Source: a virus. Taken from it: a stretch of 34,094 bases of DNA. The position numbers were made by a program, and so were the translations under genes. The stretch spans positions 1-34,094 of the IMG/VR virus record IMGVR_UViG_3300025122_000080; one strand, 5' to 3'. Shown piece after piece: positions 20,072 to 27,366 of this stretch (position 1 is the first letter of the stretch; every line of letters begins with the position of its first letter). The notes beneath the pieces were generated by a model that was not told the origin of the DNA, ran no database searches, and saw only the letters and a program-made list of their open reading frames with translations.

Positions 20072-20277
20072 TGATCTCCCTTTTTTTTGACAGCCCGCGG
20101 AGATGATGGTGCCTCCGTCAACCTCTCGACGTACTCTCTGAGTATATCACGGAGCAACTGTGACGTACTCACACCCTTCCCTTTAGCTAACCCACGGAGG
20201 GTGGAGAGTATATCACCCTCCACCCTCAGTAGGAATTTGACCTTGCTAGAAGGGGAGTCCATCATCCTCTTCGTCAT
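20059..20277 (-). CDS. Ribbon-helix-helix DNA-binding protein
   Basis: About 72 aa. SSKVKFLLRVEGDILSTLRG forms the strand and first helix, and GVSTSQLLRDILREYVERL the second helix of an Arc/CopG-type fold. A basic tail ends KKKGDQWWN. Several ATGs are possible (20277, 20265, 20262). The first is preceded by TAGGTGGTG and is preferred; all overlap the end of the SSB-like gene. It probably represses a phage promoter, perhaps one of the TTGACA-NNGTGA set. Confidence 0.7.
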   Translation of the reverse strand: MTKRMMDSPSSKVKFLLRVEGDILSTLRGLAKGKGVSTSQLLRDILREYVERLTEAPSSPRAVKKKGDQWWN

Positions 20278-20539
20278 CACCACCTACCAGAACATTCTCT
20301 ATCGGAAGGATCTCTAGACGAGCGTTCTCATAATCGATGCCCTTCTTGGATGTCCTGTTCCAGATAGCTACCCGAACCGTAGGCATCTCGCCTTCCTTCG
20401 CGTGAGATACCATCTCCTTTAGAAACTCCCTAGTGAATTCAATTTTCCCCGACTTCACCGGAGCTTTAGAATTTTCTTTGAACTGATTCTTGAAGATTGC
20501 AAAATCAATCTTAACTACGTTTTCGTATTGACTAGCCAT
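20246..20539 (-). CDS. Single-stranded DNA-binding-like protein with SSB-type acidic tail
   Basis: This 97-aa protein ends GGDDEEDDGLPF, very like the DDDIPF tip through which SSB proteins recruit replication and repair partners. The body (VKIDFAIFKNQF, MPTVRVAIWNRTSKKGIDYE, ARLEILPIE) is beta-rich and could be a small OB-type fold. It sits directly after the DUF1071 annealing protein (8-base overlap), a common pairing in phage recombination modules. The body is not an obvious SSB by eye, so the name relies on tail and context. Confidence 0.6.
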   Translation of the reverse strand: MASQYENVVKIDFAIFKNQFKENSKAPVKSGKIEFTREFLKEMVSHAKEGEMPTVRVAIWNRTSKKGIDYENARLEILPIENVLVGGDDEEDDGLPF

Positions 20540-21284
20540 TGAGCAGTTCCCCCTGTTCGTCTCTGTTATCGTTGAGTTTTAATGCAGCTTTCGACAATTC
20601 GTTTACTGACTGTACGAGTTTCGCTATCGCCTTGGTGTCTTTGCTTTTCAGCGCGGCCTTGATCTCGCCTTGGGTCTTGGAGTCCGGTAGCCAACCCGCC
20701 TGAGCCGCCTCGTTGCAAGCTTCCCTCAATGCCATAGCCATCTCATCACCTGAGACGGCTCCATTCGATGTCGGCACCTCCACCTTCTCAGCTTCCTTAG
20801 CCTTCGCCTTTGCCTTGGCCTTCGCCTTCTGCTTAGGAGGCGTCACATCCGTCACAGCCGTCACATCTTCCGTGGGAAGCCCGTCCCCACTGTAGATGTA
20901 ATTAGCCAATCCATGAAGAGAGAAGCACTTGGTCAGGCATCTCATTTTCGCATCAGAAATATCCCGTGACGAGGGATGAGCGATACTCTTCATCCTGTAA
21001 TCCATAACAGGCAACCACATCTCCCTAACCACATCACCAATCGTTACCGAACAACTGACCGATGCGGTGCCACCTTCGTAGTAAGTAGCATCTCTAGTCA
21101 CGCCCTTCTCATCAGTGGTGCCATGCCATTTGATTGTCATCTCAGGATAGTTCTCCATCATAATCCTGTAAGCATGACTCCAACTCAGGTAGGTCAATCC
21201 ACCTTTCTCTTCCGTGAACTCATTCACGTTGATCTTCGACAGCGTCTTCCATATCGACGCCGCACCTAAGCTCTTAGCGACCAT
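20532..21284 (-). CDS. DUF1071 single-strand annealing protein (Sak3-like)
   Basis: The protein is 250 aa from ATG 21284, which follows GGGGGAAGAGCAA; upstream in-frame codons lie inside the exonuclease gene. IWKTLSKINVNEFTEEKGGL, TYLSWSHAYRIM and YPEMTIKW are the DUF1071 signature. Further on come YYEGGTASVSCSVTI and SRDISDAKMRCLTKCFSLHG. A KAKAKAKAK linker (about residues 157-167) leads to a helical C-terminal domain. DUF1071 proteins are annealing recombinases in phage recombination. It forms a module with the exonuclease upstream and the SSB-like gene downstream. Confidence 0.85.
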   Translation of the reverse strand: MVAKSLGAASIWKTLSKINVNEFTEEKGGLTYLSWSHAYRIMMENYPEMTIKWHGTTDEKGVTRDATYYEGGTASVSCSVTIGDVVREMWLPVMDYRMKSIAHPSSRDISDAKMRCLTKCFSLHGLANYIYSGDGLPTEDVTAVTDVTPPKQKAKAKAKAKAKEAEKVEVPTSNGAVSGDEMAMALREACNEAAQAGWLPDSKTQGEIKAALKSKDTKAIAKLVQSVNELSKAALKLNDNRDEQGELLNG

Positions 21285-22125
21285 TTGCTCTTCCCCCTTT
21301 CCATTGTGGGCAAAATTCCGCGACCTCGCACCAACTCTCGCATCGGACATACTTAGCATCACCATCCTTGATGGTGTACGAGCCAGTCTTTTGCTTGTTG
21401 ACGTAGTTGGTTGCGTCCTGCAGGCTATCGAAAGAACGAGGCTTGCCACCTCCACTGTGCGTGGGGTTAACCTGATAGGCTCCTCTGGCCCATCGCTCTT
21501 CCGGTGTGCATGGGATGGTGCTTTCCTGACTATGGACCCGGACCCGCTGATCCACATAATCATCCTGCCGCCCATCCCTCCATATCGGTACGGATAACAC
21601 AACAACTGGACTCTCCGGGTAGTCATATTTGCCTACCCTAGACTTCATCCAGTCACGGCAGATACATACGATGTTCAACTTGGTAGCAGTTATGTCATTC
21701 TGCCTAAGCAACCAAGCATAGAGATTCAACTGCTTCTCCCAATCTTCCTTCAACCCACGCTGTACTGAGTAGGTTGATGTCACCTTGTAATCAACGACAG
21801 AACCATCATCTCTTATGAGGTCGATGGCACCGCTAATCGTGACGCCATCATGTTCAGCGTGGAATCTCTTTTCCTTGGTGCCCTCACTATCTGCTCGTTC
21901 AATCGCAGCATGAACACCCGTGCCCAACAACTTCCAAATCTGTTCTCGCACATCAACACTGATATCATCCTCGTGCTTATTCCACAGGCGGCGAATCTGT
22001 GGGGGCTTGATCAACTCCGTAATGGAGAAGTCTGCCCCGTCCTTCGTGTATGGATCGCTGCGGATAGCATCCACAATCGAATCCGGTGCGCCATAGTTGT
22101 TGGTGAGTTTCAAGAAATCCTCCAC
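21274..22125 (-). CDS. PD-(D/E)XK exonuclease (RecB/Cas4-like)
   Basis: This 283-aa protein contains LLGTGVHAAIERA (the H of the RecB-type nuclease family), then GVTISGAIDLIRDDGSVVDY with KVTSTYS, giving the Asp and D-Y-K catalytic core, and KQLNLYAWLL (the QxxxY motif). The C terminus has CESWCEVAEFCPQW, three Cys as in iron-sulphur-containing Cas4/AddB-type nucleases, though the usual fourth N-terminal Cys is not obvious. The start is GTG at 22125 or TTG at 22113; the TTG has GGAGGA upstream and overlaps the preceding stop. It would make the 3' overhangs used by the annealing protein. Confidence 0.8.
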   Translation of the reverse strand: MEDFLKLTNNYGAPDSIVDAIRSDPYTKDGADFSITELIKPPQIRRLWNKHEDDISVDVREQIWKLLGTGVHAAIERADSEGTKEKRFHAEHDGVTISGAIDLIRDDGSVVDYKVTSTYSVQRGLKEDWEKQLNLYAWLLRQNDITATKLNIVCICRDWMKSRVGKYDYPESPVVVLSVPIWRDGRQDDYVDQRVRVHSQESTIPCTPEERWARGAYQVNPTHSGGGKPRSFDSLQDATNYVNKQKTGSYTIKDGDAKYVRCESWCEVAEFCPQWKGGRANGR

Positions 22126-22376
22126 ACGCCGACAGTTGATTCGGTATCTTCTATACGCCTCACGATATAGCGTTTCCCTTCGTCATTCTTATTCCAGCGA
22201 GTGGCAGATGAACGGACACTGCGTTCGTGCCTGATGTCTTCACATTCAACCATGAAGCACTGGTTCACATCCAGTTTTGCAAAAGGATATGTCCTTCGCT
22301 CTGCCCTGTGCGGAATTGGTACATCGTCAAGTATTAAAATATCACCCGACTCCGTTAATGCCGTCGTAACACTCAT
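22110..22376 (-). CDS. Small phage protein, paralogue of the next gene
   Basis: The protein is 88 aa from ATG 22376 after TTTGGAGAATTCA. The C-terminal half reads VRSSATRWNKNDEGKRYIVR and then GVWRIS, shared in pattern with the 22373-22636 protein (VRSYAGRL...GKKFSVR...GIWRIQ). Phage proteins with this ending are frequent near replication genes and have no known role. The ATG overlaps the upstream stop (ATGA). Confidence 0.65.
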   Translation of the reverse strand: MSVTTALTESGDILILDDVPIPHRAERRTYPFAKLDVNQCFMVECEDIRHERSVRSSATRWNKNDEGKRYIVRRIEDTESTVGVWRIS

Positions 22377-22636
22377 TGAATTCTCCAAATTCCTATCCCA
22401 TAGTCAGTAATGCGAACGCTAAACTTTTTGCCAGTTTTCCTAGCCAATCTACCTGCATAACTCCTCACTGCATTGATCTTGCCTTGCACCTCCTCGCCGT
22501 CCATGGTCATCTCAATCAAGTCGCCAACCTGCACCTCATCCAACGGCAGGTGCCCCCATTTAGTAGGAGGCCCTGAGTTGGGTGGAGGAGGTCCGACACC
22601 TTCGTAGACCCTGATTCTCTGCTTTGTATGCACCAA
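22373..22636 (-). CDS. Small phage protein, tandem paralogue
   Basis: This 87-aa protein has a Pro-rich N terminus (VGPPPPNSGPPTKWGHLPLD), then VGDLIEMTMDG and NAVRSYAGRLARKTGKKFSV ending GIWRIQ. There is no ATG: AAGGAG lies 5 bases before TTG 22636 and 8 bases before GTG 22633, and either may be used. It is the first gene of the minus-strand operon and is divergent from the RusA-like gene. Confidence 0.65.
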   Translation of the reverse strand: MVHTKQRIRVYEGVGPPPPNSGPPTKWGHLPLDEVQVGDLIEMTMDGEEVQGKINAVRSYAGRLARKTGKKFSVRITDYGIGIWRIQ

Positions 22637-22702
22637 GGGATCTCCTTAGTTGCCCCGCGAATCGGTTACCGTTATAGTCTCTGTCCCGCTGGAGACGAAT
22701 GG

Positions 22703-23173
22703 ATGATAACGAAACGACGGGAGCTACGCAAGGGCCTTGACAACAACCTGTGCGAGCTTAGACTAGTAGGAGAGCCTGCCTCGAAAGCCAATTCGCGGAG
22801 ACTCGTCTTGATAAAGGGTAGACCAGCTTTCATTAAATCAAAGAAAGCCATTGACTACTCAAAGAACTTTGCGCTTCAGTGCCCAACGTATGACACCTTA
22901 TATGAAGAAGACTTGGTCATTGCCCTAAAGATTTACTATCAATCTAAACGACCAGACCTTGATGAGTCTTTGATACTGGATCTTCTTCAAGGTAAGGTAT
23001 ATAAAAATGATAGGTCTATCAAACTAAAATATGTTGAGTGGGGTCTAGATAGACAGTTTCCTAGGATATTAGTAGTACTAGGACCAGTAGAAAGAAGAGA
23101 AGAGGTTATTAGTAGGTTTAGAGAACTAGTAGCAAAGGAGGAGGTGAATGCTTCAACGGTTAGTACCCAGTAA
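22703..23173 (+). CDS. RusA-type Holliday junction resolvase
   Basis: The protein is 156 aa from ATG 22703 (GGAG 8 bases upstream). VGEPASKANSRRLV matches the RusA 'P.PK.R.R' opening, and SKRPDLDESLILDLLQGKVY then KNDRSIKLKYVEW carries the conserved Asp residues of RusA (PDLDN...LDAL.G..Y.DD.Q). It cuts four-way junctions or branched DNA before packaging. The region 23000-23130 is AT-rich relative to its neighbours. It overlaps the primase-helicase gene by 26 bases. Confidence 0.85.
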   Translation: MITKRRELRKGLDNNLCELRLVGEPASKANSRRLVLIKGRPAFIKSKKAIDYSKNFALQCPTYDTLYEEDLVIALKIYYQSKRPDLDESLILDLLQGKVYKNDRSIKLKYVEWGLDRQFPRILVVLGPVERREEVISRFRELVAKEEVNASTVSTQ

Positions 23174-24872
23174 AATCAAGCTACTAGCCTCTAAGCTTTC
23201 CCTAGGGCAATACAAAAAGAGATGTCCTGAGTGCCACCACACCCGCTCTAAACATAAGCACGATAGATCTCTATCAATCAATATCGACTCAGATGGAGTC
23301 CGATACCACTGCCACCATTGTGATGAAACTGGAGGATGGATGCACGAAGAAACGCCCCCACTACCGATAACCCCTCCGACGGGTACAAACGATGTCGTAG
23401 AACAGTACCTCAAAAGTCGCAACATTGGCGAAGATGTAATCAAAAACCACACCGTTCAGGGCACCTATACCTTCAATGGCAGGAGCGTACCCGCGGTAGG
23501 TTTCCCGTATCGTGATGGCACCAACATTGTAGCAATCAAGTGGCGTAGTGCGGACAAGAAGAAGTTCTACAGCCAAGAGAATGTGTGTCAGGACTTTTTT
23601 AATCTGAATAGCTACGTCAAAGGCAATGACATCCTACTCGTAGAGGGGGAAATGGATGCGCTGTCATGGCTCTCCTGTGCTTTACCGGACAACCTTACGG
23701 TCATGTCCATACCGAATGGGGCACCCTCCCGTGTGAAGGATGGTAAGGTTGACCCGCGGGAAGACAGGAAATTTCAGTATGTCTGGAGGGCGAAGAAGCA
23801 GCTTGAGTCAGCATCAAGAATCATGTTGTGCTTTGATAACGATGAAGCTGGCTTCGCATTGCGTGATGAGATCGTGAGAAGGATAGGTACAGACAAAGTG
23901 TGGACGATGGATCTGGAAGATTACAAGGATACATCCGAAGCTCTAGCAGATAAGGGAGCAGGCTATCTCCTAGGACAACTGAGTGTCTGTGAACCTTATC
24001 CAACGGTGGGATTGCACAGGGCTAGAGAGTTCCGTAAAGAGTACGATCTGCTGTATGAGGAAGGGCAGATCCAAGGGGCATCGACTGGTATGAGATCAGT
24101 TGACAAGATGATCCAGATCGTACCGGGAATGGTCACAATAGTGACGGGGTTTCCAAGCTCAGGTAAGAGTGATTTGATCGATCAATTCTGCCTGAATTTA
24201 GCTAGGTCCGAAGGATGGAAGACAGCGTACTGTAGTTTCGAGAAGCCACCTGCTCTGCATATGGCACAGCTTGCACAGAAGCTGATGGATAGGCCGTTCT
24301 TTGAAGGCATCTCCACGCGAATGAAAGCAGAGGCCAAGGACTATGCCTACGAGTGGATTGACCAGCATTTTCTCTTTATGGATCACACCCGTGATGGACC
24401 CACAACCATTGATGGAATTCTAAAGGTTGCTTCGGCGTCGGTCATGCAAATGGGGTGCAGGATTCTGGTAATTGATCCGTACAACTTCATAGAGCTACCG
24501 CCTTCGGATAGAGAGACGGATGCAATCAGCAAGATGCTGACCAAGGTGCAGAAGTGGGCCAAGGCGCATGACGCCCACTGCTTCTTCATCGCTCACCCCA
24601 CCAAGCTTGCACCGGACAGGAGATCGGAGAAGAAGGTGGTGGTCACGGGGCATGACATCGCAGGTTCTGCGGCTTGGTTCGCAAAGGCTGACCTAGGCAT
24701 AACCGTCTGGCGGCATCCGCAGGACATGGAGCCCAGTGAGTTTCATTGCTGGAAGGTGAGGTGGGGATGGATCGGCACGAATGGTTACTGCCGACTCGAC
24801 TTTGATCGTGCTACCGGAAGATGGTCAGATCATATACGAGAACCATTCATTGATAGAGAGTGGGACTTCTAG
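23148..24872 (+). CDS. DNA primase-helicase (T7 gp4/Twinkle type)
   Basis: This 574-aa protein has a zinc finger CPEC (26-29) and CHHC (55-58). The TOPRIM primase core follows, with LLVEGEMDALSW (163-174) and FDNDEAG (229-235). The hexameric helicase has a Walker A GFPSSGKS (334-341) and a Walker B RILVIDPYN (438-446), and FIAHPTK is the conserved His/Lys motif. It unwinds the fork and lays down primers. AAGGAGGAGGTGA precedes the ATG. No DNA polymerase gene is in the window. Confidence 0.92.
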   Translation: MLQRLVPSKIKLLASKLSLGQYKKRCPECHHTRSKHKHDRSLSINIDSDGVRYHCHHCDETGGWMHEETPPLPITPPTGTNDVVEQYLKSRNIGEDVIKNHTVQGTYTFNGRSVPAVGFPYRDGTNIVAIKWRSADKKKFYSQENVCQDFFNLNSYVKGNDILLVEGEMDALSWLSCALPDNLTVMSIPNGAPSRVKDGKVDPREDRKFQYVWRAKKQLESASRIMLCFDNDEAGFALRDEIVRRIGTDKVWTMDLEDYKDTSEALADKGAGYLLGQLSVCEPYPTVGLHRAREFRKEYDLLYEEGQIQGASTGMRSVDKMIQIVPGMVTIVTGFPSSGKSDLIDQFCLNLARSEGWKTAYCSFEKPPALHMAQLAQKLMDRPFFEGISTRMKAEAKDYAYEWIDQHFLFMDHTRDGPTTIDGILKVASASVMQMGCRILVIDPYNFIELPPSDRETDAISKMLTKVQKWAKAHDAHCFFIAHPTKLAPDRRSEKKVVVTGHDIAGSAAWFAKADLGITVWRHPQDMEPSEFHCWKVRWGWIGTNGYCRLDFDRATGRWSDHIREPFIDREWDF

Positions 24873-24879
24873 GGGGGGG

Positions 24880-24908
24880 TTGACAAGATTGATACAGGGT
24901 GTTAGGTT
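24880..24908 (+). promoter_or_regulatory. Promoter for the small gene at 24946
   Basis: TTGACA (24880-24885), 17 bases, TAGGTT (24903-24908), the same -10 as the promoter at 14436. A perfect palindrome TTGAT-T-ATCAA (24907-24917) overlaps its edge and could be an operator. Confidence 0.65.
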
Positions 24909-24917
24909 GATTATCAA
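24907..24917. promoter_or_regulatory. Palindromic operator candidate
   Basis: TTGAT-T-ATCAA is an 11-base perfect inverted repeat next to the -10 box. A partial copy of its arm, GATTGATA, lies upstream in the spacer at 24887-24894. Confidence 0.35.
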
Positions 24918-24926
24918 TCAATCACC

Positions 24927-24938
24927 CCTCAAAGGAGG
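24927..24938 (+). promoter_or_regulatory. Shine-Dalgarno mini-hairpin upstream of 24946
   Basis: CCTC-AAAG-GAGG (4-bp stem, 4-base loop) includes the ribosome-binding site, preceded by ATCACC as in the other copies. Confidence 0.5.
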
Positions 24939-24945
24939 AGAGAGC

Positions 24946-25050
24946 ATGAAGGCCATTGTGGAGCAGATAAGAAAGGTGGAACAAATGACGGTGATAGCGG
25001 AAGAGGTTCTCGCGTCACTAAAAGTGAACAAGCAGTCAGCGAATGAGTAG
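24946..25050 (+). CDS. Small helical peptide
   Basis: This 34-aa frame begins MKAIVEQIRKVEQMTVIAEE and is predicted to be one amphipathic helix. It has a strong AAAGGAGGAG site, its own promoter and the shared mini-hairpin, which argue that it is expressed. Its end overlaps the convergent gene at 25036 by 15 bases. Role unknown. Confidence 0.6.
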   Translation: MKAIVEQIRKVEQMTVIAEEVLASLKVNKQSANE

Positions 25051-25650
25051 GGCGATCCCGGCACCTGCCAAGGCATACGGAGCCATGCTTCCAAGCTTAC
25101 CCAAGAAACTGATATTCGCGAGACGCTGCCATGCATCGGCCTCTTCATGGAGGGCACCGATCTCTGCTCTCAAGGATTCGTTGACGCCCTGCTCCAGTAC
25201 CCAGAGGGAGTCGAGGACGGTCACCCGCTGACCCAGCAAGACCTTGTCTGCCTCAAGTGTTTGGATCTGCACCTGATAGGCAGTGACCTCCTCTTGGTGA
25301 TCTGTCTGGGCCTGATCCAGAATCTCCACTAGACCGTCGTAAGACCCAAGGCTATCCCTTAGCACCTCGAAGCTGCGCTCAAAGCTCCTAGACGCCTCTG
25401 AGGCCGTCACAACGGCTTCTGCCCTAACCTCTGCTAGGGAGTCATGGGCCTGAGCAAGGCTGTCCACTAGCAGTTCGTAGCCTTCGGTGGCTTCCTCGAC
25501 TTGGCGCTCAAGCTCCATGCGCTCTGCCTCCAGCACATGGACACGCTCTTCTGCCGCGACAGCATCTGCCCTAGCACCACTCGCATAGCTGTACGCGAAA
25601 CCCAGTGCAACTAAGACACCAGCTACTGCGATAATCTCTTTAGCTTTCAT
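25036..25650 (-). CDS. Coiled-coil membrane protein, spanin-like or lysis accessory
   Basis: This 204-aa protein has an N-terminal membrane span (about 5-23, IIAVAGVLVALGFAYSYASG), a long coiled coil (about 30-180, rich in Glu, Ala and Leu heptads) and a C-terminal hydrophobic segment (about 189-203, APYALAGAGIALLIR). Two ends anchored by membrane segments with a coiled rod between fits a spanin-like bridge of the envelope. It lies at the end of the endolysin/holin operon, overlapping the upstream gene by 4 bases. A virion tail-tube or ejection role is an alternative. Confidence 0.6.
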   Translation of the reverse strand: MKAKEIIAVAGVLVALGFAYSYASGARADAVAAEERVHVLEAERMELERQVEEATEGYELLVDSLAQAHDSLAEVRAEAVVTASEASRSFERSFEVLRDSLGSYDGLVEILDQAQTDHQEEVTAYQVQIQTLEADKVLLGQRVTVLDSLWVLEQGVNESLRAEIGALHEEADAWQRLANISFLGKLGSMAPYALAGAGIALLIR

Positions 25651-26783
25651 CGCTCCCTCTCAACATAATTCCTACGAGCAGCCCCGGCAGCACCAATACC
25701 TAGCAGTGGTGCTATCCCGGCTAATGGATTCGGACTATGCCGTTCCCGTGGATCGAACGCTGCCCAACGAGAGCGTAAGTTTTTAGGGTCGAAGATTACT
25801 ATTTGTCGAGAATCTTTTGCATCAGGTAATTTAACCCATCGTCTGTTTATGTACTCCTCACGAGGCTCATAGAAGCCTTCCCATCCCCTCTCCGCCGCTA
25901 ATTTTCTTGCCCTCTCACTAGCCTCCGAATAACCCCAACCTCCCGGCTGAAAATATGGACCTGTTTTATCTCTGGTCTTAGGACCAAAGTAAGGATCGTT
26001 ATGTATCACATCATCTACCAATTCCTTAAACTCCGGGCTATCACTACTGAGAAGTTTTTTGCTACGCACCCTGAGTGGATGTATGGAACCAGTTGTAACA
26101 TTTGGATCAGAGGGGTGCAAAGACCGCGCATTAGTCGTATATCGTTCAACATCTTTTGGGTTGGGGGCAACATATACACCTGACCCTATTTCACCATAGC
26201 CAAGTTCAGGTGCAAAGCCTGATTCCCTAAATGGACCTTTAATATCTTCTGGTGTTCCATGATACACATCTAAATCAAATTCCATTTCTTCAGCCCGTGC
26301 CACCCGGCTCGCCTCGTCCATCGGGAGTTCGTCTGCCGCCTTCGCTACCCGTTGTGCAACTCTTCGCAAGGTTGAGCCAGCGACAAGCGGAAGAGCAAGC
26401 CCAGCCACACCCCATCCCATCCGGGGGATATCGCCTGTTCGCGCCCCAGCTATAATGTCAGCCATGTCGATACCCTCACCAACGCCGGGGACCATGGAAG
26501 CAGCAACCAGACCAGCAGTTTCCCCGGCTGTCTCCGGTTGCAAGGCTCTATCTATCCTGCGCGGGACGGACCTGAGTTGAGCAGCGACACGCTCTGCCCA
26601 TGATGGCCTTGGCCCGATGGTCGCATAGCCTTCTTCCCCAGCCATAGCACGGCGTCTGTTCTCTTCCTTCGTGTCTCCCCGCTCTGCCATTAGCTGCCAC
26701 AGCCGCCGTCTTCTTTTTTCCTCTGGGTCGAGAGACGTTATACCGCCCTGCTGGTAGCCACGCAGACTAGCTATGCCTTTCAT
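25647..26783 (-). CDS. ADP-ribosyltransferase-like (ART-PolyVal type) virion protein candidate
   Basis: This 378-aa protein has a basic N terminus and hydrophobic Gly/Ala segments around 88-137 that could insert in membranes. From about 158 an ADP-ribosyltransferase-like domain follows: DVYHGTPEDI (YHGT 164-167), GYGEIGSGVYVAPNPKDVER, and near the end RQIVIFDPKNLRSRWAAFDP. YHGT plus GxGxY plus a C-terminal 'IVIFDP..I' strand is the layout of ART domains in phage polyvalent proteins, which are injected with the DNA. Activity is unproven, and the catalytic Glu/Gln cannot be fixed by eye. It sits directly downstream of lysis genes. Confidence 0.65.
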   Translation of the reverse strand: MKGIASLRGYQQGGITSLDPEEKRRRRLWQLMAERGDTKEENRRRAMAGEEGYATIGPRPSWAERVAAQLRSVPRRIDRALQPETAGETAGLVAASMVPGVGEGIDMADIIAGARTGDIPRMGWGVAGLALPLVAGSTLRRVAQRVAKAADELPMDEASRVARAEEMEFDLDVYHGTPEDIKGPFRESGFAPELGYGEIGSGVYVAPNPKDVERYTTNARSLHPSDPNVTTGSIHPLRVRSKKLLSSDSPEFKELVDDVIHNDPYFGPKTRDKTGPYFQPGGWGYSEASERARKLAAERGWEGFYEPREEYINRRWVKLPDAKDSRQIVIFDPKNLRSRWAAFDPRERHSPNPLAGIAPLLGIGAAGAARRNYVERER

Positions 26784-27119
26784 TTAGGATGTGTCCGGTA
26801 GCCTGACGAGGAAGCCGGGAGTCATATCGCCATGCCATCCGCCTAGCTGGTTGTATTCGTAGAATTCAAGAGCCTCCTCGTAAGTGGGGATGCCCTCGTC
26901 CATGAGCTTGTCAATAACCTTCTCTTTGTCGTAGATCACAATGGACTCCATACCGTAGCGCTCTAAGATTCCTATGGCGCAATCATCGTAGCCGTCCATG
27001 GTCAGCGCACTCTCGACACCAAGGTCGAGCAGTTGCTCTGCCAATGTGACGGTGCTATCAACGAATCCCGTAGCGTCTGACATACCACCCCCGCCGTCGA
27101 GCAGTTTGAGGTCAGGCAT
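26784..27119 (-). CDS. Unknown small acidic protein
   Basis: This 111-aa protein begins MPDLKLLDGGGGMSDATGFV. It contains LAEQLLDLGVESALTMDGYD and GIPTYEEALEFYEYNQLGGW and is acidic throughout. It is translationally coupled on both sides: an 8-base overlap with the upstream gene and a stop adjoining the next ATG. Similar short acidic proteins occur near phage lysis genes. No function is recognised. Confidence 0.65.
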   Translation of the reverse strand: MPDLKLLDGGGGMSDATGFVDSTVTLAEQLLDLGVESALTMDGYDDCAIGILERYGMESIVIYDKEKVIDKLMDEGIPTYEEALEFYEYNQLGGWHGDMTPGFLVRLPDTS

Positions 27120-27366
27120 CGTTGTTCCCTCTGTGTGAGCGTTGAAAGTGTTTGAGCGTTGAGGTAAGCATCTTACTGGGAAGTGAGGATTCCTGATCGA
27201 TGTTTATCGCATCAAACCATTTGGTGCTACCCTTAGATCCCAAGAAACAGACCGCACCAACATGATCCGTGATGCCGGTTAATTTTTTGTGGCGCATATC
27301 CTTTATCGCATGACGCACCATGGCCGTGGCAAGTAATCTTTCGGGGTCATGTACATGATGCTTCAT
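27112..27366 (-). CDS. Unknown small basic protein
   Basis: The protein is 84 aa from ATG 27366, which overlaps the endolysin stop (ATGA) and follows a G-rich site. It begins MKHHVHDPERLLATAMVRHA and is rich in His and Lys, with GAVCFLGSKGSTKWFDAINI. The His-rich N terminus might bind metal. Not recognised. Confidence 0.6.
   Translation of the reverse strand: MKHHVHDPERLLATAMVRHAIKDMRHKKLTGITDHVGAVCFLGSKGSTKWFDAINIDQESSLPSKMLTSTLKHFQRSHRGNNDA

Noticed and set aside
21285-21626. Upstream in-frame extension of the DUF1071 gene
   Set aside because: It lies wholly inside the exonuclease gene in another frame; the start at 21284 has a good ribosome-binding site and matches the domain start.
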